64,000 nucleotides of DNA from Bombilactobacillus apium (GCF_013385145.1 NZ_JABZEC010000004.1:124001-188000); one strand, 5' to 3'; shown: positions 46,716-55,657, counted from the first letter of the stretch. Numbers and translations: made by a program. Notes: generated from the sequence alone by a model not told the origin.

Positions 46716-46768
46716 ATGATACGTTTATTGCCCGTTAATTACAATAAAAAGAGTGACTATTATTGTAA
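46716..46768 (-). promoter_or_regulatory. cydA promoter with overlapping inverted repeat
   Basis: On the minus strand TTGTAA (46744..46739) and TATCAT (46721..46716) are exactly 17 bases apart, making a good sigma-A promoter 34 bases before cydA. The -35 box is inside one arm of a perfect inverted repeat TTACAATAA/TTATTGTAA (46739-46747 and 46760-46768, 12-base spacer). A repressor bound there would block the promoter. Confidence 0.65.
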
Positions 46769-46925
46769 GAACTAAATTTTATTTTATATAAACGATGGCT
46801 ACTAATTTAATTTTATTAATAAATTTCAAGTGAAAATTAATTTTTAGCAACTATGAAAAATAGGAAAACTTTTTAAAATTAAAAAGTCTAAGTCGCCCAA
46901 ACTTTCCACACGGCTGAGCAGGTAA

Positions 46926-46965
46926 TTAAAAACAAAAAAAGAAATGACAACATAATTGTCATTTC
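46926..46965 (-). terminator. terminator after the Lys/Pro-rich membrane protein
   Basis: GAAATGACAA (46941-46950) and TTGTCATTTC (46956-46965) pair perfectly; on the minus strand the stem is followed by TTTTTTTGTTTTT. Confidence 0.8.
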
Positions 46966-47093
46966 CGGGAGGAGTAAGGATGTGAATAACATTTATATAG
47001 TGTAGCTAATTTAAAAATAACTACACTTATATGGTAAGCAAAAAATGTGACTAAAATGTGAAGGAAAATTAATTAAAAAAAGTTTTTCAAGCT

Positions 47094-47873
47094 TTAGTGC
47101 CGTTTAGTTTTGAAACTCCGTTTACCAGTTTTTTTAATTGGTACGGTGGGAGCAGTTTCGTCAGGCGCCGTAGCTGCCATTTTTTTAGTTGCTGGGGCCG
47201 GGCTTTTTTTAGGTCGCCGCCAAGAAGATATTTTGGAATCTGGAGAGTTCGTTTTTTTAGGGGTGGGAGTCGGTACGGGTGCTAGTGCTTGACTGTCTTT
47301 TTGGGGAGCTGCCTTTGCGGAGCGTGCCGAGATGGCCTTTTCTGCTGTAGGAACAGTTTTCGTCGGCGCCGAAGTCTTCTTTTGCCGCGTAGGCGTCGGT
47401 TTTTTTTGTGGGTTTGTCGCAAATTGAGCGATAGTTTGATATTTCACGTCCGCTGAACTGGCATCTTTTTCATAATAGCTTGTACTGTGGGCTTGACCGT
47501 TGGGGCCAATCTTAGGCCGCAAGAAATACTGATTGATGAAATTAGCCAGACAAATAAAGATCCCAATTGCCAAGCCAGCACTAAGCCAAAGAACGAGACT
47601 AGGAAAATTAGCCTGATTGAGAAAGCCGAGGCAAATGCCTAGAGCAATGACGATCAGGCTCACGAGGCTAAAATTAAATCTTTTTTGATTATAAAAAATA
47701 ATGTTAATCAAGCCCGCAATCCAGAAACTAAAAGCCACCACGGCCGGTGTTGCGTTACTGATATCGGCATAGCCAGTTAAAACTAAAATTAATCCCGTCA
47801 GTTGATAATCAATTAAAATTCCGATCGCCATGATGATTAAGGCGAAGCCACTAATTAAGTTGGTTGTTTTCAT
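47094..47873 (-). CDS. membrane protein with long basic Ala/Pro/Lys-rich tail
   Basis: A 259-residue protein of unknown function. The first 120 residues hold four membrane segments; the remaining 140 are low-complexity, rich in Lys, Pro, Ala, Thr and Ser (for example PVPTPTPKKTNSP and TAPTVPIKKTGK), with a net strong positive charge. Such a tail may be disordered and bind nucleic acid or anionic envelope polymers. Gene order: alone between cydA and proC, with its own terminator. No family recognised. Confidence 0.7.
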   Translation of the reverse strand: MKTTNLISGFALIIMAIGILIDYQLTGLILVLTGYADISNATPAVVAFSFWIAGLINIIFYNQKRFNFSLVSLIVIALGICLGFLNQANFPSLVLWLSAGLAIGIFICLANFINQYFLRPKIGPNGQAHSTSYYEKDASSADVKYQTIAQFATNPQKKPTPTRQKKTSAPTKTVPTAEKAISARSAKAAPQKDSQALAPVPTPTPKKTNSPDSKISSWRRPKKSPAPATKKMAATAPDETAPTVPIKKTGKRSFKTKRH

Positions 47874-47953
47874 CGCGTAAGTCCCCCTAGAGAAATTACC
47901 ATAATTATTGAATTAAATATCTTTATTTTACCGCAATCTGAAATTAGAGACCA

Positions 47954-47981
47954 TTGTTAATCACTTATCTTCTATTATGGT
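47954..47981 (+). promoter_or_regulatory. proC promoter
   Basis: TTGTTA at 47954-47959 and TATGGT at 47976-47981 with a 16-base spacer; proC begins 54 bases downstream with a GAGGAG-type RBS. Confidence 0.45.
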
Positions 47982-48035
47982 AAGCTTTTAAAATGTGTTA
48001 TCCTCAAGTCAAGAATAGTAGAGGAGTGTTCAAAT

Positions 48036-48797
48036 ATGAAAATTGCTTTTGTCGGCGCGGGCCGAATTGCCCAAGCCCTGATGCAAGGTTGGTTGCAGGC
48101 GGGAGTTCAGCCAACTGATTTACTGGTCAAAACGACCGCGCATCAATCTGCTCAGCGAGTCGCTCAAAAATATGGTTTAACTTTAGTTGAAAATTATTCC
48201 GACTTCCAAGCCGCGCAAATGGTGATTATTGCGGTTCCGACCCCTGCCTTAGCAACTATTTTTAGCGAGTTAGCTGGACAATACTCGGGAATCATTGTCT
48301 CTGTTTCCGGAGGAGATTTGGCCACGATTGCTCAAGAGGTCGCCCCGGCGCACTTTGTCAAAGCAATTCCCAATACTCCGGTGCAAATTGACCAAGGAAT
48401 TACAGCTTTAACTTTTCCTAAGGAAACTCCGACGGCCATTCAAGAACAAGTTACGAAATCATTTAACCGTTTAGGGCAGACTTATGTCGTTAGCGAAGAT
48501 TTGTTAGGAACTTATGGCACGGTTGCCGGTTGTACTCCAGCTTTTGTAGCGGTAATGATGGATGCTTTAAGTGATGTTGCCGTTCAAAATGGAATTGCTC
48601 GCGATCAAGCCGAAGAAATTATTAACCAGATGTTAGTTGGCACCGCTAGTCTAGCTCAAGAAAAAGGGCAACACCCGGCCCAACTCAAGGACCAAGTTGC
48701 CACCCCCGGTGGCTCGACTATTCGCGGCGTGGTAAAGCTTGAAGAAACCGGCTTTCGTAACGCTCTAATTCAAGCGGTCAATGCGGCGAATGCTTAA
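48036..48797 (+). CDS. proC: pyrroline-5-carboxylate reductase
   Basis: Catalyses the last step of proline synthesis (and of ornithine to proline conversion). The 253 residues contain the N-terminal motif FVGAGRIAQALMQGW, the region HFVKAIPNTPVQIDQG, and the C-terminal TPGGSTIRGVVKLEETGF signature. Somewhat shorter than the 265-280 residue average but all hallmarks are present. Single gene. Confidence 0.94.
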   Translation: MKIAFVGAGRIAQALMQGWLQAGVQPTDLLVKTTAHQSAQRVAQKYGLTLVENYSDFQAAQMVIIAVPTPALATIFSELAGQYSGIIVSVSGGDLATIAQEVAPAHFVKAIPNTPVQIDQGITALTFPKETPTAIQEQVTKSFNRLGQTYVVSEDLLGTYGTVAGCTPAFVAVMMDALSDVAVQNGIARDQAEEIINQMLVGTASLAQEKGQHPAQLKDQVATPGGSTIRGVVKLEETGFRNALIQAVNAANA

Positions 48798-49011
48798 AAG
48801 TAACATTTAATATCAAAGAACTTTTTTCAATCTTTACTCCATAAGTTGGAACTAATAAGAAAGTTATTTAGGCAGTTAGTTACTGTTCATATTCGAATGG
48901 TGATTGACTGCCTAATTTGTTTAAATGCGGATTCGCAAACAATCAAAAGTTGTTTAATTACAGAGTATTCTAGGAAAAATAAAAAGGACTTGCTCAGAGA
49001 ATTAAGATTTA
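48798..49011. other. non-coding gap after proC
   Basis: A 214-base A/T-rich gap; I see no gene. It begins the decayed stretch that runs to 49.9 kb. Confidence 0.4.
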
Positions 49012-49218
49012 TCAAAGATTGATTTTCCAACATTTCAGGCCGACTTGATATGGTTCTATATTTTGTTCAAAGTGCTTAATAATATTGAGTGCTTCTTGGA
49101 TTTCTGATTTTTTCTTTTTTAAAAAAACAAAATGAATGATTCCCGTCACGTAATTACAGATATTCAGCGTAAAATAATCCGAAAAGTTTACCGAGAGTTG
49201 CTTAGCTTCTGCCAGAAT
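49012..49218 (-). pseudogene. remnant resembling the C-terminal end of an Rgg/GadR/MutR regulator
   Basis: On the minus strand an open frame without a usable start reads ILAEAKQLSVNFSDYF, NICNYVTGIIHFVFLKKKKS and EIQEALNIIKHFEQNIEPYQ to a TGA. The helical pattern of hydrophobic, then charged residues resembles the C-terminal TPR-like repeats of Rgg-type regulators. A stop at 49219 interrupts it upstream. Family assignment is tentative. Confidence 0.35.
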
Positions 49219-49461
49219 CTACCTTATGAATAATATTCGTACTATCTTTAAGAAGTAATTTAAAATATGAGCAGTGAGAAAAGGGAAAAGTCTTGTTACA
49301 GCTTAGTGACGAAAAATAGATTGAGACCAGAGTCTGGTTGAATTGTCAGTAAAAATATTAAAGTACACAGAGACTCTAGAGAATAAAAAACTAGTGCAGT
49401 ATTATAAATTAAATAATCAAAATATACTACTCCGCCGAGCACTGTTATAAGAAAAGCAAAG
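49219..49461. other. non-coding gap in the decayed stretch
   Basis: About 240 bases between an Rgg-like remnant and a GNAT remnant. No open reading frame with a start and RBS; the sequence looks degenerate. Confidence 0.4.
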
Positions 49462-49850
49462 ATGAACCAGAATCGAACGCCGATGATGATTTTAAATGAT
49501 GACGTATTAGTGGGATTTTTTGTTTACATGTTTTTGATGGTTCTAAAACATTCGGTGGGAAACAGAGTGATGTTTTACTTAAAGCACTTTCAATAGATGA
49601 TAGCTATAAAAGATTAGGTATGGCTCTTGCGGCTATGAATCAAGTGCCAAGTTATGTGAGAAAAAAATTTTGCTTTGCTACTCGGATAATCTTGGTGGTA
49701 AATCATGCTAATTTTGCGGCTCAAGCATTATACCGCCGAGCTGGTTATCGGGATATTGGTCCACGAAGACAAGGAAAATCAGGAACACAGTTCATCTATG
49801 AATTTACACTGAAAGAGTTCAAAGTATTAGACGCCGATTGTTCCCGTTAA
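49462..49850 (+). pseudogene. GNAT acetyltransferase, frameshifted
   Basis: A frame from ATG 49462 (MNQNRTPMMILNDDVLVGFF) shifts near 49525 to another frame giving DGSKTFGGKQSDVLLKALSI, DDSYKRLGMALAAM, with further disruption around 49665, then VVNHANFAAQALYRRAGYRD, the acetyl-CoA-binding (A motif) and C-terminal signature of GNAT enzymes. At least two frameshifts are needed. The only long open piece is 49620-49850. Confidence 0.6.
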
Positions 49851-49929
49851 ATTGTTAACTTCTTTTTTTACGTTTTGGGTAAAGGTCAAAAAAGAGTCTT
49901 TTTAAACACAAAGCTCCACGAAGATTAAT

Positions 49930-50877
49930 TTAAACTTTAATTAATTTTCGCTCCAGGTAGCTGTTGACAGCGGCATCGATGGTCTTTGTAATCGAATATT
50001 TAGGCTGGTAATCAAGCAGTTGTTCAGCGTTGGTCAAACTATAATTACCACTGCGAGCAATATGGTAGTAAGTTTTTTCAATATCCGCAGGACTAGCAAT
50101 CAGCTCTTTCCACTCAGGCCAAGGTAGAAATTGGATTTTAGCTTCAGTTCCGAAAAATTGATACATATGCTGGGCGTAGCCATAGAGGGTGATCGATTGT
50201 TTGCCAACAGCATGAAAGCTTTCGCCCAGGGCTTGATTACGGTGGGTGATCGCTGCCAAAAACATTTGGGCAACATCATCCGCATGAACGTGATGGAGGG
50301 TTTCCATCCCAAAATTAGGCAAGTGAATTGCTTGACCGCTAGCAATTAACTGGAAAGGTTGGAGACGTTCATTACCTTCAGGATTAATAATTGTCCATCC
50401 CGGTCCGGAAATTTGTCCGGGCATGATAATGGTGGCCGGAAAATCATGTTGACGATATTCTTCTTTTAGAAATAATTCACTGGCGTATTTTTCTTTGCCG
50501 TAATCGTCTAGAGGTTCTTTAATTGTATTTGGTTTGACTGGAAGGACGTCTGCGCGACCATGAGCCCAGATGGAAGAACAGAATAGATAGTGAGAACAAT
50601 TAGTTTTTTTTAGAGTTTGGACTAGGGAAACTGTATTTTGCTTGGTAAAGCTAATTAAATCGACGACCACATCAGCATTAACGGCTGCGACTTTTTGGTT
50701 AAAATCAGCCTGCGAGCGATCCGCGGTGAGATGGACGACCTGCTTCCAAGCAAGACTAGTGGTGTAGGGATGTTGTGAACCGCGACTGACAGCGGTAACT
50801 TCCCAACCTTGTTGAATTAGTTTGGGAACCAAATAAGAACCAATATGACCATAGCCACCAAGGACAAGAATTTTCAT
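49930..50877 (-). CDS. NAD(P)-dependent sugar epimerase/dehydratase-like oxidoreductase (SDR)
   Basis: An extended short-chain dehydrogenase, 315 residues. It has the nucleotide motif ILVLGGYGHIGSYLVPKL at the N-terminus, the YxxxK catalytic motif in YGKEKYASEL near 135, and no membrane segment. The best-known relatives are epimerases or reductases with unclear substrates; the exact reaction cannot be named. RBS AAGGAG about ten bases before the ATG. Confidence 0.8.
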   Translation of the reverse strand: MKILVLGGYGHIGSYLVPKLIQQGWEVTAVSRGSQHPYTTSLAWKQVVHLTADRSQADFNQKVAAVNADVVVDLISFTKQNTVSLVQTLKKTNCSHYLFCSSIWAHGRADVLPVKPNTIKEPLDDYGKEKYASELFLKEEYRQHDFPATIIMPGQISGPGWTIINPEGNERLQPFQLIASGQAIHLPNFGMETLHHVHADDVAQMFLAAITHRNQALGESFHAVGKQSITLYGYAQHMYQFFGTEAKIQFLPWPEWKELIASPADIEKTYYHIARSGNYSLTNAEQLLDYQPKYSITKTIDAAVNSYLERKLIKV

Positions 50878-51001
50878 GCTAGTAATCTCCTTACTTTTTG
50901 CATACGCTTTCTAAAAAGACCTCAAACAGCAGTGATATCGAAAATCAAATACCATTGCTGGGACGAAAAATATTAAAATTATTGGCAAAATATCTGGGAG
51001 A

Positions 51002-51877
51002 CTAATCTTCTTCAGCCCACCAAAGCTTGATCAAGGCTTGGGTGCCGTCGTTGCCGCCATGATAATCTTTGACGAGTTTTTTATAAAGTTTCTTCGCTGT
51101 TTCGGTAGCGGGAAGATCAAGATCCATTTCGTCAGCAGAATCTAAAGCAATTCGCAGATCCTTTAAGAAGTGCTTGCTGAAAAAGCCCGGTTGCCAATCT
51201 TCTTTGAGGATCCGCGGACCATAATTAGCCAAACTCCAATTGGCGGCACTACCGGCCGAGATGGTGTCTAAAGTTTCTTGTAAATCTAAACCGGCCTTTT
51301 GCGCGTAGGCTAAAGATTCACACATTCCCGTCATGGTGCCCGCAATCATAATTTGGTTGGCCATTTTCGCGTTTTGTCCGGAACCAGCCGGCCCAAAGTA
51401 ATTAGTTTTCGAACCAATGATTGCAAAAATTGGCTGGAGTTTTTCATAACTTGCTTGATCGCCGCCGACCATGATTGTCAGGCTGGCGTTTTTGGCACCC
51501 ACATCGCCGCCAGAAACTGGGGCATCGACAACTTGAGCCCCCACTTCTTGGCCTTTTTGAAAAATCTGTTGGGCGAGTTTGGGCTTAGAAGTTGTCATAT
51601 CAACTAGAATCTTATTTTGGACGTCAGCTGCAAAAATTCCGTGATCGTCGAAGTAGACTTCTTCAACATCTTTAGGGAAGCCGAGCATCGTAAAGACAAG
51701 ATCACTGGCTTCGGCTACGGCTTGAGGATTTGGTTGCCATTGAGCACCTTGCGCGACTAAATTATCTGCTTTTTCAGGGGTCCGATTGTAGACTACCAGA
51801 TCATATTCAGCGTTGATCAGGTTTTGCGCGATTGCGTTACCCATTACACCCGTGCCAATAAAACCAATTTTTACCAT
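51002..51877 (-). CDS. 3-hydroxyisobutyrate/6-phosphogluconate dehydrogenase-like protein
   Basis: An NAD(P)-dependent beta-hydroxyacid dehydrogenase. From ATG 51877, chosen for its GAGGAGG RBS, it has 291 residues. Motifs: GFIGTGVMGNAIAQNLI (dinucleotide binding), DAPVSGGDVGAKN (substrate binding) and GSGQNAKMANQIM with the catalytic Lys. The substrate may be 2-hydroxy-3-oxopropionate, 3-hydroxyisobutyrate or a related acid. It is an independent gene near an MFS carrier. Confidence 0.88.
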   Translation of the reverse strand: MVKIGFIGTGVMGNAIAQNLINAEYDLVVYNRTPEKADNLVAQGAQWQPNPQAVAEASDLVFTMLGFPKDVEEVYFDDHGIFAADVQNKILVDMTTSKPKLAQQIFQKGQEVGAQVVDAPVSGGDVGAKNASLTIMVGGDQASYEKLQPIFAIIGSKTNYFGPAGSGQNAKMANQIMIAGTMTGMCESLAYAQKAGLDLQETLDTISAGSAANWSLANYGPRILKEDWQPGFFSKHFLKDLRIALDSADEMDLDLPATETAKKLYKKLVKDYHGGNDGTQALIKLWWAEED

Positions 51878-51983
51878 TATTTTTGCCTCCTCGAGAAGGA
51901 CTCCCAACCACAATTGGCCAGGAGCTGGAAGATGCTTTCTTTTCCTAAGCTGAGGATACAACATTAAAAATCGAAATTAAAGT

Positions 51984-53159
51984 TTAATTTGCCGGTGTGG
52001 CCCGTTTTTGTAAATTGCTAATGACGAGAACGAGGATAATTAGGACGCTAACCACAATCATAGCGATGAAAGTTCCGGTCAGGGAGTTGGAGCTGAACAG
52101 TGGCGCCGTATATTTGAAAAACCAAGCGGAGAAGGCAAAACCCAGACTGGTGAGCGCGGAAAAACTGCCCATCACGATGGGATAAACGGTGGCCGAGGCC
52201 AAGTTAGAAAGCAGAAAAGGAATGGTGATCAAAGCGACGGAGCCGCCACTACCGATTAGAAAGGCTCCCAGAGCACTGGACCAAAAAGTATGGACACTTA
52301 AAAATAAACTTGCTCCCAGAACAATAGAGACAAACCCGGCCGCTAAAAGATAATTACCCAAGGCTTTACGATAGAAGCTAATCAAAACGCCCGCGACAAT
52401 TGAGGCCGCACGAACAAAGAGCAGAGCTTGGCCCGCGGTGCTGGGACCACCAATTTGATATTGGTTTAAATAGAGGGCCATTTTGTTGGACATCACGGCA
52501 ACCAGAACTTCGACGAAGAAAGAAATCAAAATTAAACTGATAATTAGCCACCAATGGTTAGCTTGATCTTGCTTACTTGTGGTCGCGGAATGGTCACTGG
52601 GTTTAACATTAGGCACAAAGAGGAGGGCCAAAAGCAGGGCGACCAAGGTGATTAAATAAACCAAGTAATTTTGGACCCAGCTGATGCTGGCCAGGAAACC
52701 ACCAACGACAATCCAGACCATCGCAAAGCCGTCTTCTAAAGCAACGTTGAGACCAAATTGATTGGAGCGGCGGTTACCTTGGTAAAAGGCCGCTGATAAA
52801 CTCGGTAAAACGGTTGTAATCGCCCCACTCCCTAAGCCAACGACTAGGGCAAAGAAGATCAACTGGCTAACACTTTGATGAATGAAAAGCGGCAATAGCC
52901 CCCCAGCCGCCAAAAGACTCAAACCAATAGTTGCTGCTTGCTTATAAGTCATTTTGGTCAAGAGAAAGCCAAAAATAAAGGAAGCAATCATCGAAGCGAC
53001 ATCCCCAATCGAAGCGATGGATTCAACTTGAGTCGGGTCGGCGTGGGGAAAAGATTGTTGAATTTTAACGATGGACGGGGCCATGACGGAGTCGAGGCGG
53101 GTTACCGTAGTTAAAGCAATAATTCCTACTAAAATTGTTAAATTCTGTTTTTTTTGCAA
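51984..53159 (-). CDS. major facilitator superfamily transporter
   Basis: A 12-TM efflux or uptake carrier of about 391 residues from the TTG at 53159. This start is chosen because AAGAGG lies eight bases upstream and because the longer reading from ATG 53192 would begin inside the terminator hairpin of the upstream gene. Visible elements: a loop motif GFLLTKMTYK between segments 2 and 3, as in MFS antiporters (G-x-L-x-x-x-x-x). Substrate unknown. Confidence 0.82.
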   Translation of the reverse strand: MQKKQNLTILVGIIALTTVTRLDSVMAPSIVKIQQSFPHADPTQVESIASIGDVASMIASFIFGFLLTKMTYKQAATIGLSLLAAGGLLPLFIHQSVSQLIFFALVVGLGSGAITTVLPSLSAAFYQGNRRSNQFGLNVALEDGFAMVWIVVGGFLASISWVQNYLVYLITLVALLLALLFVPNVKPSDHSATTSKQDQANHWWLIISLILISFFVEVLVAVMSNKMALYLNQYQIGGPSTAGQALLFVRAASIVAGVLISFYRKALGNYLLAAGFVSIVLGASLFLSVHTFWSSALGAFLIGSGGSVALITIPFLLSNLASATVYPIVMGSFSALTSLGFAFSAWFFKYTAPLFSSNSLTGTFIAMIVVSVLIILVLVISNLQKRATPAN

Positions 53160-53182
53160 ATTTCTAACCTCTTTTGCATCAA

Positions 53183-53213
53183 AAAAGGCCACCCCTCAAG
53201 GATAGCCTTTTTG
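53183..53213 (-). terminator. terminator after the Bax-inhibitor-like gene
   Basis: On the minus strand AAAAAGGC and GCCTTTTT pair around an inner ATCC/GGGGT stem, ending in TTTTTT. It starts eight bases after that gene's stop and overlaps the ATG at 53192 that would otherwise be taken as the MFS start. Confidence 0.8.
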
Positions 53214-53220
53214 GTGTTTC

Positions 53221-53922
53221 TTAATTATTATTATTACCAAAAATTGAAAGGATGCTAATTAAAATATTGATGAAATCTAAAATTAGATTGATTGAAGCCA
53301 CTAGAGCGACCGCTCCTAAACTAGTAGCCGGAACATTTTGATAAATGCGCTTCAAGTTCTGAGAGTCAAAAGCGATATAACCCATGAAAATAATCACACT
53401 CAAAACGTTCATGATCAAAACCGCAACTGCGCTCTTGAAGAAGAACAAATTCAAGATAGAAACCGCAATGATGGCTATCAAACCAAGCATCAAAGTTTTA
53501 CTCCAGCGCATCAAGTCGGACTTGGTCAGGTAACCGTAGCCCGCCATCACGATAAAAATTACCGAAGTTGTGGCCAAAGCTTGGACAATATTTTGAGTCG
53601 AATACATGTAGAACAACGGAATCCCTAATAAAGAGAAAGTAGCCAAAAAGGCTAAATAACATGCAAAGGTCAAAAAGTAGGAACGTTGGGCCAAAGAATT
53701 ACATAGGTTAATTAAAATAATAGGAATTACTAACGCTACAATCAAGGCTAGGAAGGGATGACGGCTAGCAGCTCGTAACAAAGGCATCGAGAAAGCCTGA
53801 TTCTTGGCTAAGGCCCAAGCACACAAAGTCCAAAAGGCAACTCCTAAACCGGTATATAAATAAACCAAAGCTGAAAAACGGGCTAAACCATTAGCGTCAG
53901 TTCGTTCGATGGTATTGTTCAT
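53221..53922 (-). CDS. Bax inhibitor-1/YccA-family membrane protein
   Basis: A 233-residue protein with seven predicted membrane segments, the arrangement of BI-1/YccA (TMBIM) proteins: ARFSALVYLYTGLGVAFWTL start, FMGYIAFDSQNLKRIYQN near 190, then ALVASINLILDFINI. Bacterial members are associated with membrane protein quality control by FtsH or with calcium/pH-sensitive leak. The family call is good; the function is not established here. Confidence 0.8.
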   Translation of the reverse strand: MNNTIERTDANGLARFSALVYLYTGLGVAFWTLCAWALAKNQAFSMPLLRAASRHPFLALIVALVIPIILINLCNSLAQRSYFLTFACYLAFLATFSLLGIPLFYMYSTQNIVQALATTSVIFIVMAGYGYLTKSDLMRWSKTLMLGLIAIIAVSILNLFFFKSAVAVLIMNVLSVIIFMGYIAFDSQNLKRIYQNVPATSLGAVALVASINLILDFINILISILSIFGNNNN

Positions 53923-54114
53923 TATTAATCATCTCCATATCTGTTAAAATTTTCTACTTCCCCTTAGCCTACAAGAAAAGTTTCCGAAACGCAAATTTGA
54001 AAATTAACCCCGCGAGATAAATTTTTTTCTAAAAGCACTTTTTCTAACGCTTAAGTACGCTAAAATAATTGTTTGGTGTTGCTTAGACGCCAACTCCAGT
54101 CGGAAGTAGGAAAA

Positions 54115-54252
54115 ATGATTTTGAAGAAAAAAGTTTTGAGTTTACTAATCTTATTCAGTTCGGTAATTTTGTTACTGCTGTTTCCCATTTTACAAACGCA
54201 GCAGCACTCAGTTTCACCACAAGAATTGATGAATAGTAGTGCTCCCAAATAG
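54115..54252 (+). CDS. small secreted or membrane-anchored peptide (45 aa)
   Basis: A 45-residue ORF starting MILKKKVLSLLILFSSVILLL, a basic N-terminus and a strong hydrophobic segment, with a short polar tail (TQQHSVSPQELMNSSAPK). AGGA lies four bases before the ATG. It could be a single-pass membrane peptide, a signal-peptide-like leader or noise. It lies in the 400-base gap before dacA. Confidence 0.45.
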   Translation: MILKKKVLSLLILFSSVILLLLFPILQTQQHSVSPQELMNSSAPK

Positions 54253-54363
54253 ATTTTGGAGCTGAGATTAGTTGAGTTCGGGGAATCATTATTGGTAAAA
54301 TAAAAATTAAAGTTTCTAAGGACTAGCGTTTTTAGTCTTAAGAAAAATAATCGGGGGAGAATA

Positions 54364-55593
54364 ATGCGGAAGCAAATTTTACGGGGTGGAATAAGCGCCC
54401 TCCTTTTAATTTTGGGGTTCCAAGTTAGTTTGTTTACTAGCCAAGCCGCAGTCGTTCATCCGCAAGTAGCCGCCCGGGCCGCCGTTTTGGTTGACCTTCA
54501 AACCGGGCAGGTAGTGGCCAGTCAAAATGACCGTCAGCGTTTGCCCATTGCTTCTTTGGCCAAGTTAGTCGTGATTTATTTAACGGAAGAAGCGATTGCG
54601 CAACAAAAATTGGCGCGGCAAAAAGCAGTCTCCATTCCGCCGGCTTTAGTGCAATTCAGTCAGGACCAAACGATTGCCAATGTTCCTTTAAATAGTAATC
54701 AAAAATACACAATTGAACAATTGGAGCAGGCTGCTTTACTAGCTTCCTCTAATTCTGCGGCCATGGTCTTAGCCCAGTTGGTGTCTGGTTCCCAAACGGC
54801 TTATTGTCAGCAGGCTGAAAAGTTATTAGCTGCTTGGGGAATCAAACAGGCTCATTTTTATTCGGCTTCGGGTTTAGAAAATGGCGCTTTGAAGAATTTT
54901 AAAAATCAACAAGTTCCTAGTCAAGCCCAGACCGAATTATCGGCCCGGGAAATCGCCTTGGTGGCGCGAAAATTAGTCCGGCGTTTTCCTCAGATTTTAA
55001 ATCTGACTAGTCAACGCCAAGCCTTATTTCCCCAAGCGGGGACGACCGGGCAAAAGATCGTCAATACGAATGAATTACTAACTAATACCCAATATCACTT
55101 TCAGGGTCTAAAGACTGGAACCACCAGCAATCAGGGCCAAAATTTTATTGGCTATACCACTTTAAAAAATCGTCCGGTGCTCACCGTGGTTTTAAATACG
55201 CCTGATAAACAAACTTTTGCGGCGACGCTGCAACTTTTGCGCCAGACTGACCGACAAACCCAAGTGCTGGCAGTCCCGGCAGTTAAGCAAGCCAAGATTC
55301 TGCGAGCCAAGACACTTAATAGCCAAGTAGCCTTACGGAGAAAAGTGGTTCCTGAAGTTTTTGCCAGTCCCGAACAAACGGTGACCTTAGTGGGGACTTT
55401 ACAAACGCGTTCGGCTCCGCTAGCACGCGAGGCAGTGGCCGCCACCCAAAAATTAGTCTTTCGCCAGACCGAGTTAAATGATTACCTTGACCTTCGGCCA
55501 ACGGTCCGTTACTATCCACAAAAAGATATTGCTCGTTTATCTTTTTGGGACAGTTGCTGGCAGAAGATCAGTTCCTTGTGGCGCCGAAACTAA
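54364..55593 (+). CDS. dacA: D-alanyl-D-alanine carboxypeptidase (S11 family)
   Basis: A penicillin-binding-protein carboxypeptidase that trims the terminal D-Ala of peptidoglycan stem peptides. The 409 residues have a signal peptide, the SxxK motif SLAK (near residue 57), the SxN motif in ASSNSAAM and the KTG motif in LKTGTTSNQG. A typical C-terminal beta domain follows and a hydrophobic end (SCWQKISSLWRRN) can serve as an amphipathic membrane anchor. The RBS GGGGGAGA is close to the start. Confidence 0.92.
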   Translation: MRKQILRGGISALLLILGFQVSLFTSQAAVVHPQVAARAAVLVDLQTGQVVASQNDRQRLPIASLAKLVVIYLTEEAIAQQKLARQKAVSIPPALVQFSQDQTIANVPLNSNQKYTIEQLEQAALLASSNSAAMVLAQLVSGSQTAYCQQAEKLLAAWGIKQAHFYSASGLENGALKNFKNQQVPSQAQTELSAREIALVARKLVRRFPQILNLTSQRQALFPQAGTTGQKIVNTNELLTNTQYHFQGLKTGTTSNQGQNFIGYTTLKNRPVLTVVLNTPDKQTFAATLQLLRQTDRQTQVLAVPAVKQAKILRAKTLNSQVALRRKVVPEVFASPEQTVTLVGTLQTRSAPLAREAVAATQKLVFRQTELNDYLDLRPTVRYYPQKDIARLSFWDSCWQKISSLWRRN

Positions 55594-55598
55594 GAACT

Positions 55599-55657
55599 AA
55601 AATTAATTCAAAAAGGAGTTCTGCAATTTTTGCAGAACTCCTTTTTGAATTAATTTT
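55599..55657. terminator. bidirectional terminator, 27-bp perfect stem
   Basis: The 27 bases at 55599-55625 are the exact reverse complement of 55631-55657, around a five-base loop, and the outer arms are A/T-rich (AAAATTAATTCAAAAA / TTTTTGAATTAATTTT). It sits between convergent dacA and lysP and overlaps the last two bases of the lysP stop. Confidence 0.9.

Noticed and set aside
46739-46768. Rex box upstream of cydA
   Set aside because: The sequence TTACAATAA-N12-TTATTGTAA lacks the TTGTGA-type half-sites and has the wrong spacing, so I keep it as an unassigned operator.
46971-46985. GGAGGAG RBS followed by ATG-TGA (a start-stop pair)
   Set aside because: It is only one codon and lies next to a terminator of the opposite strand; no gene follows, so it is probably chance or a degenerate leader.
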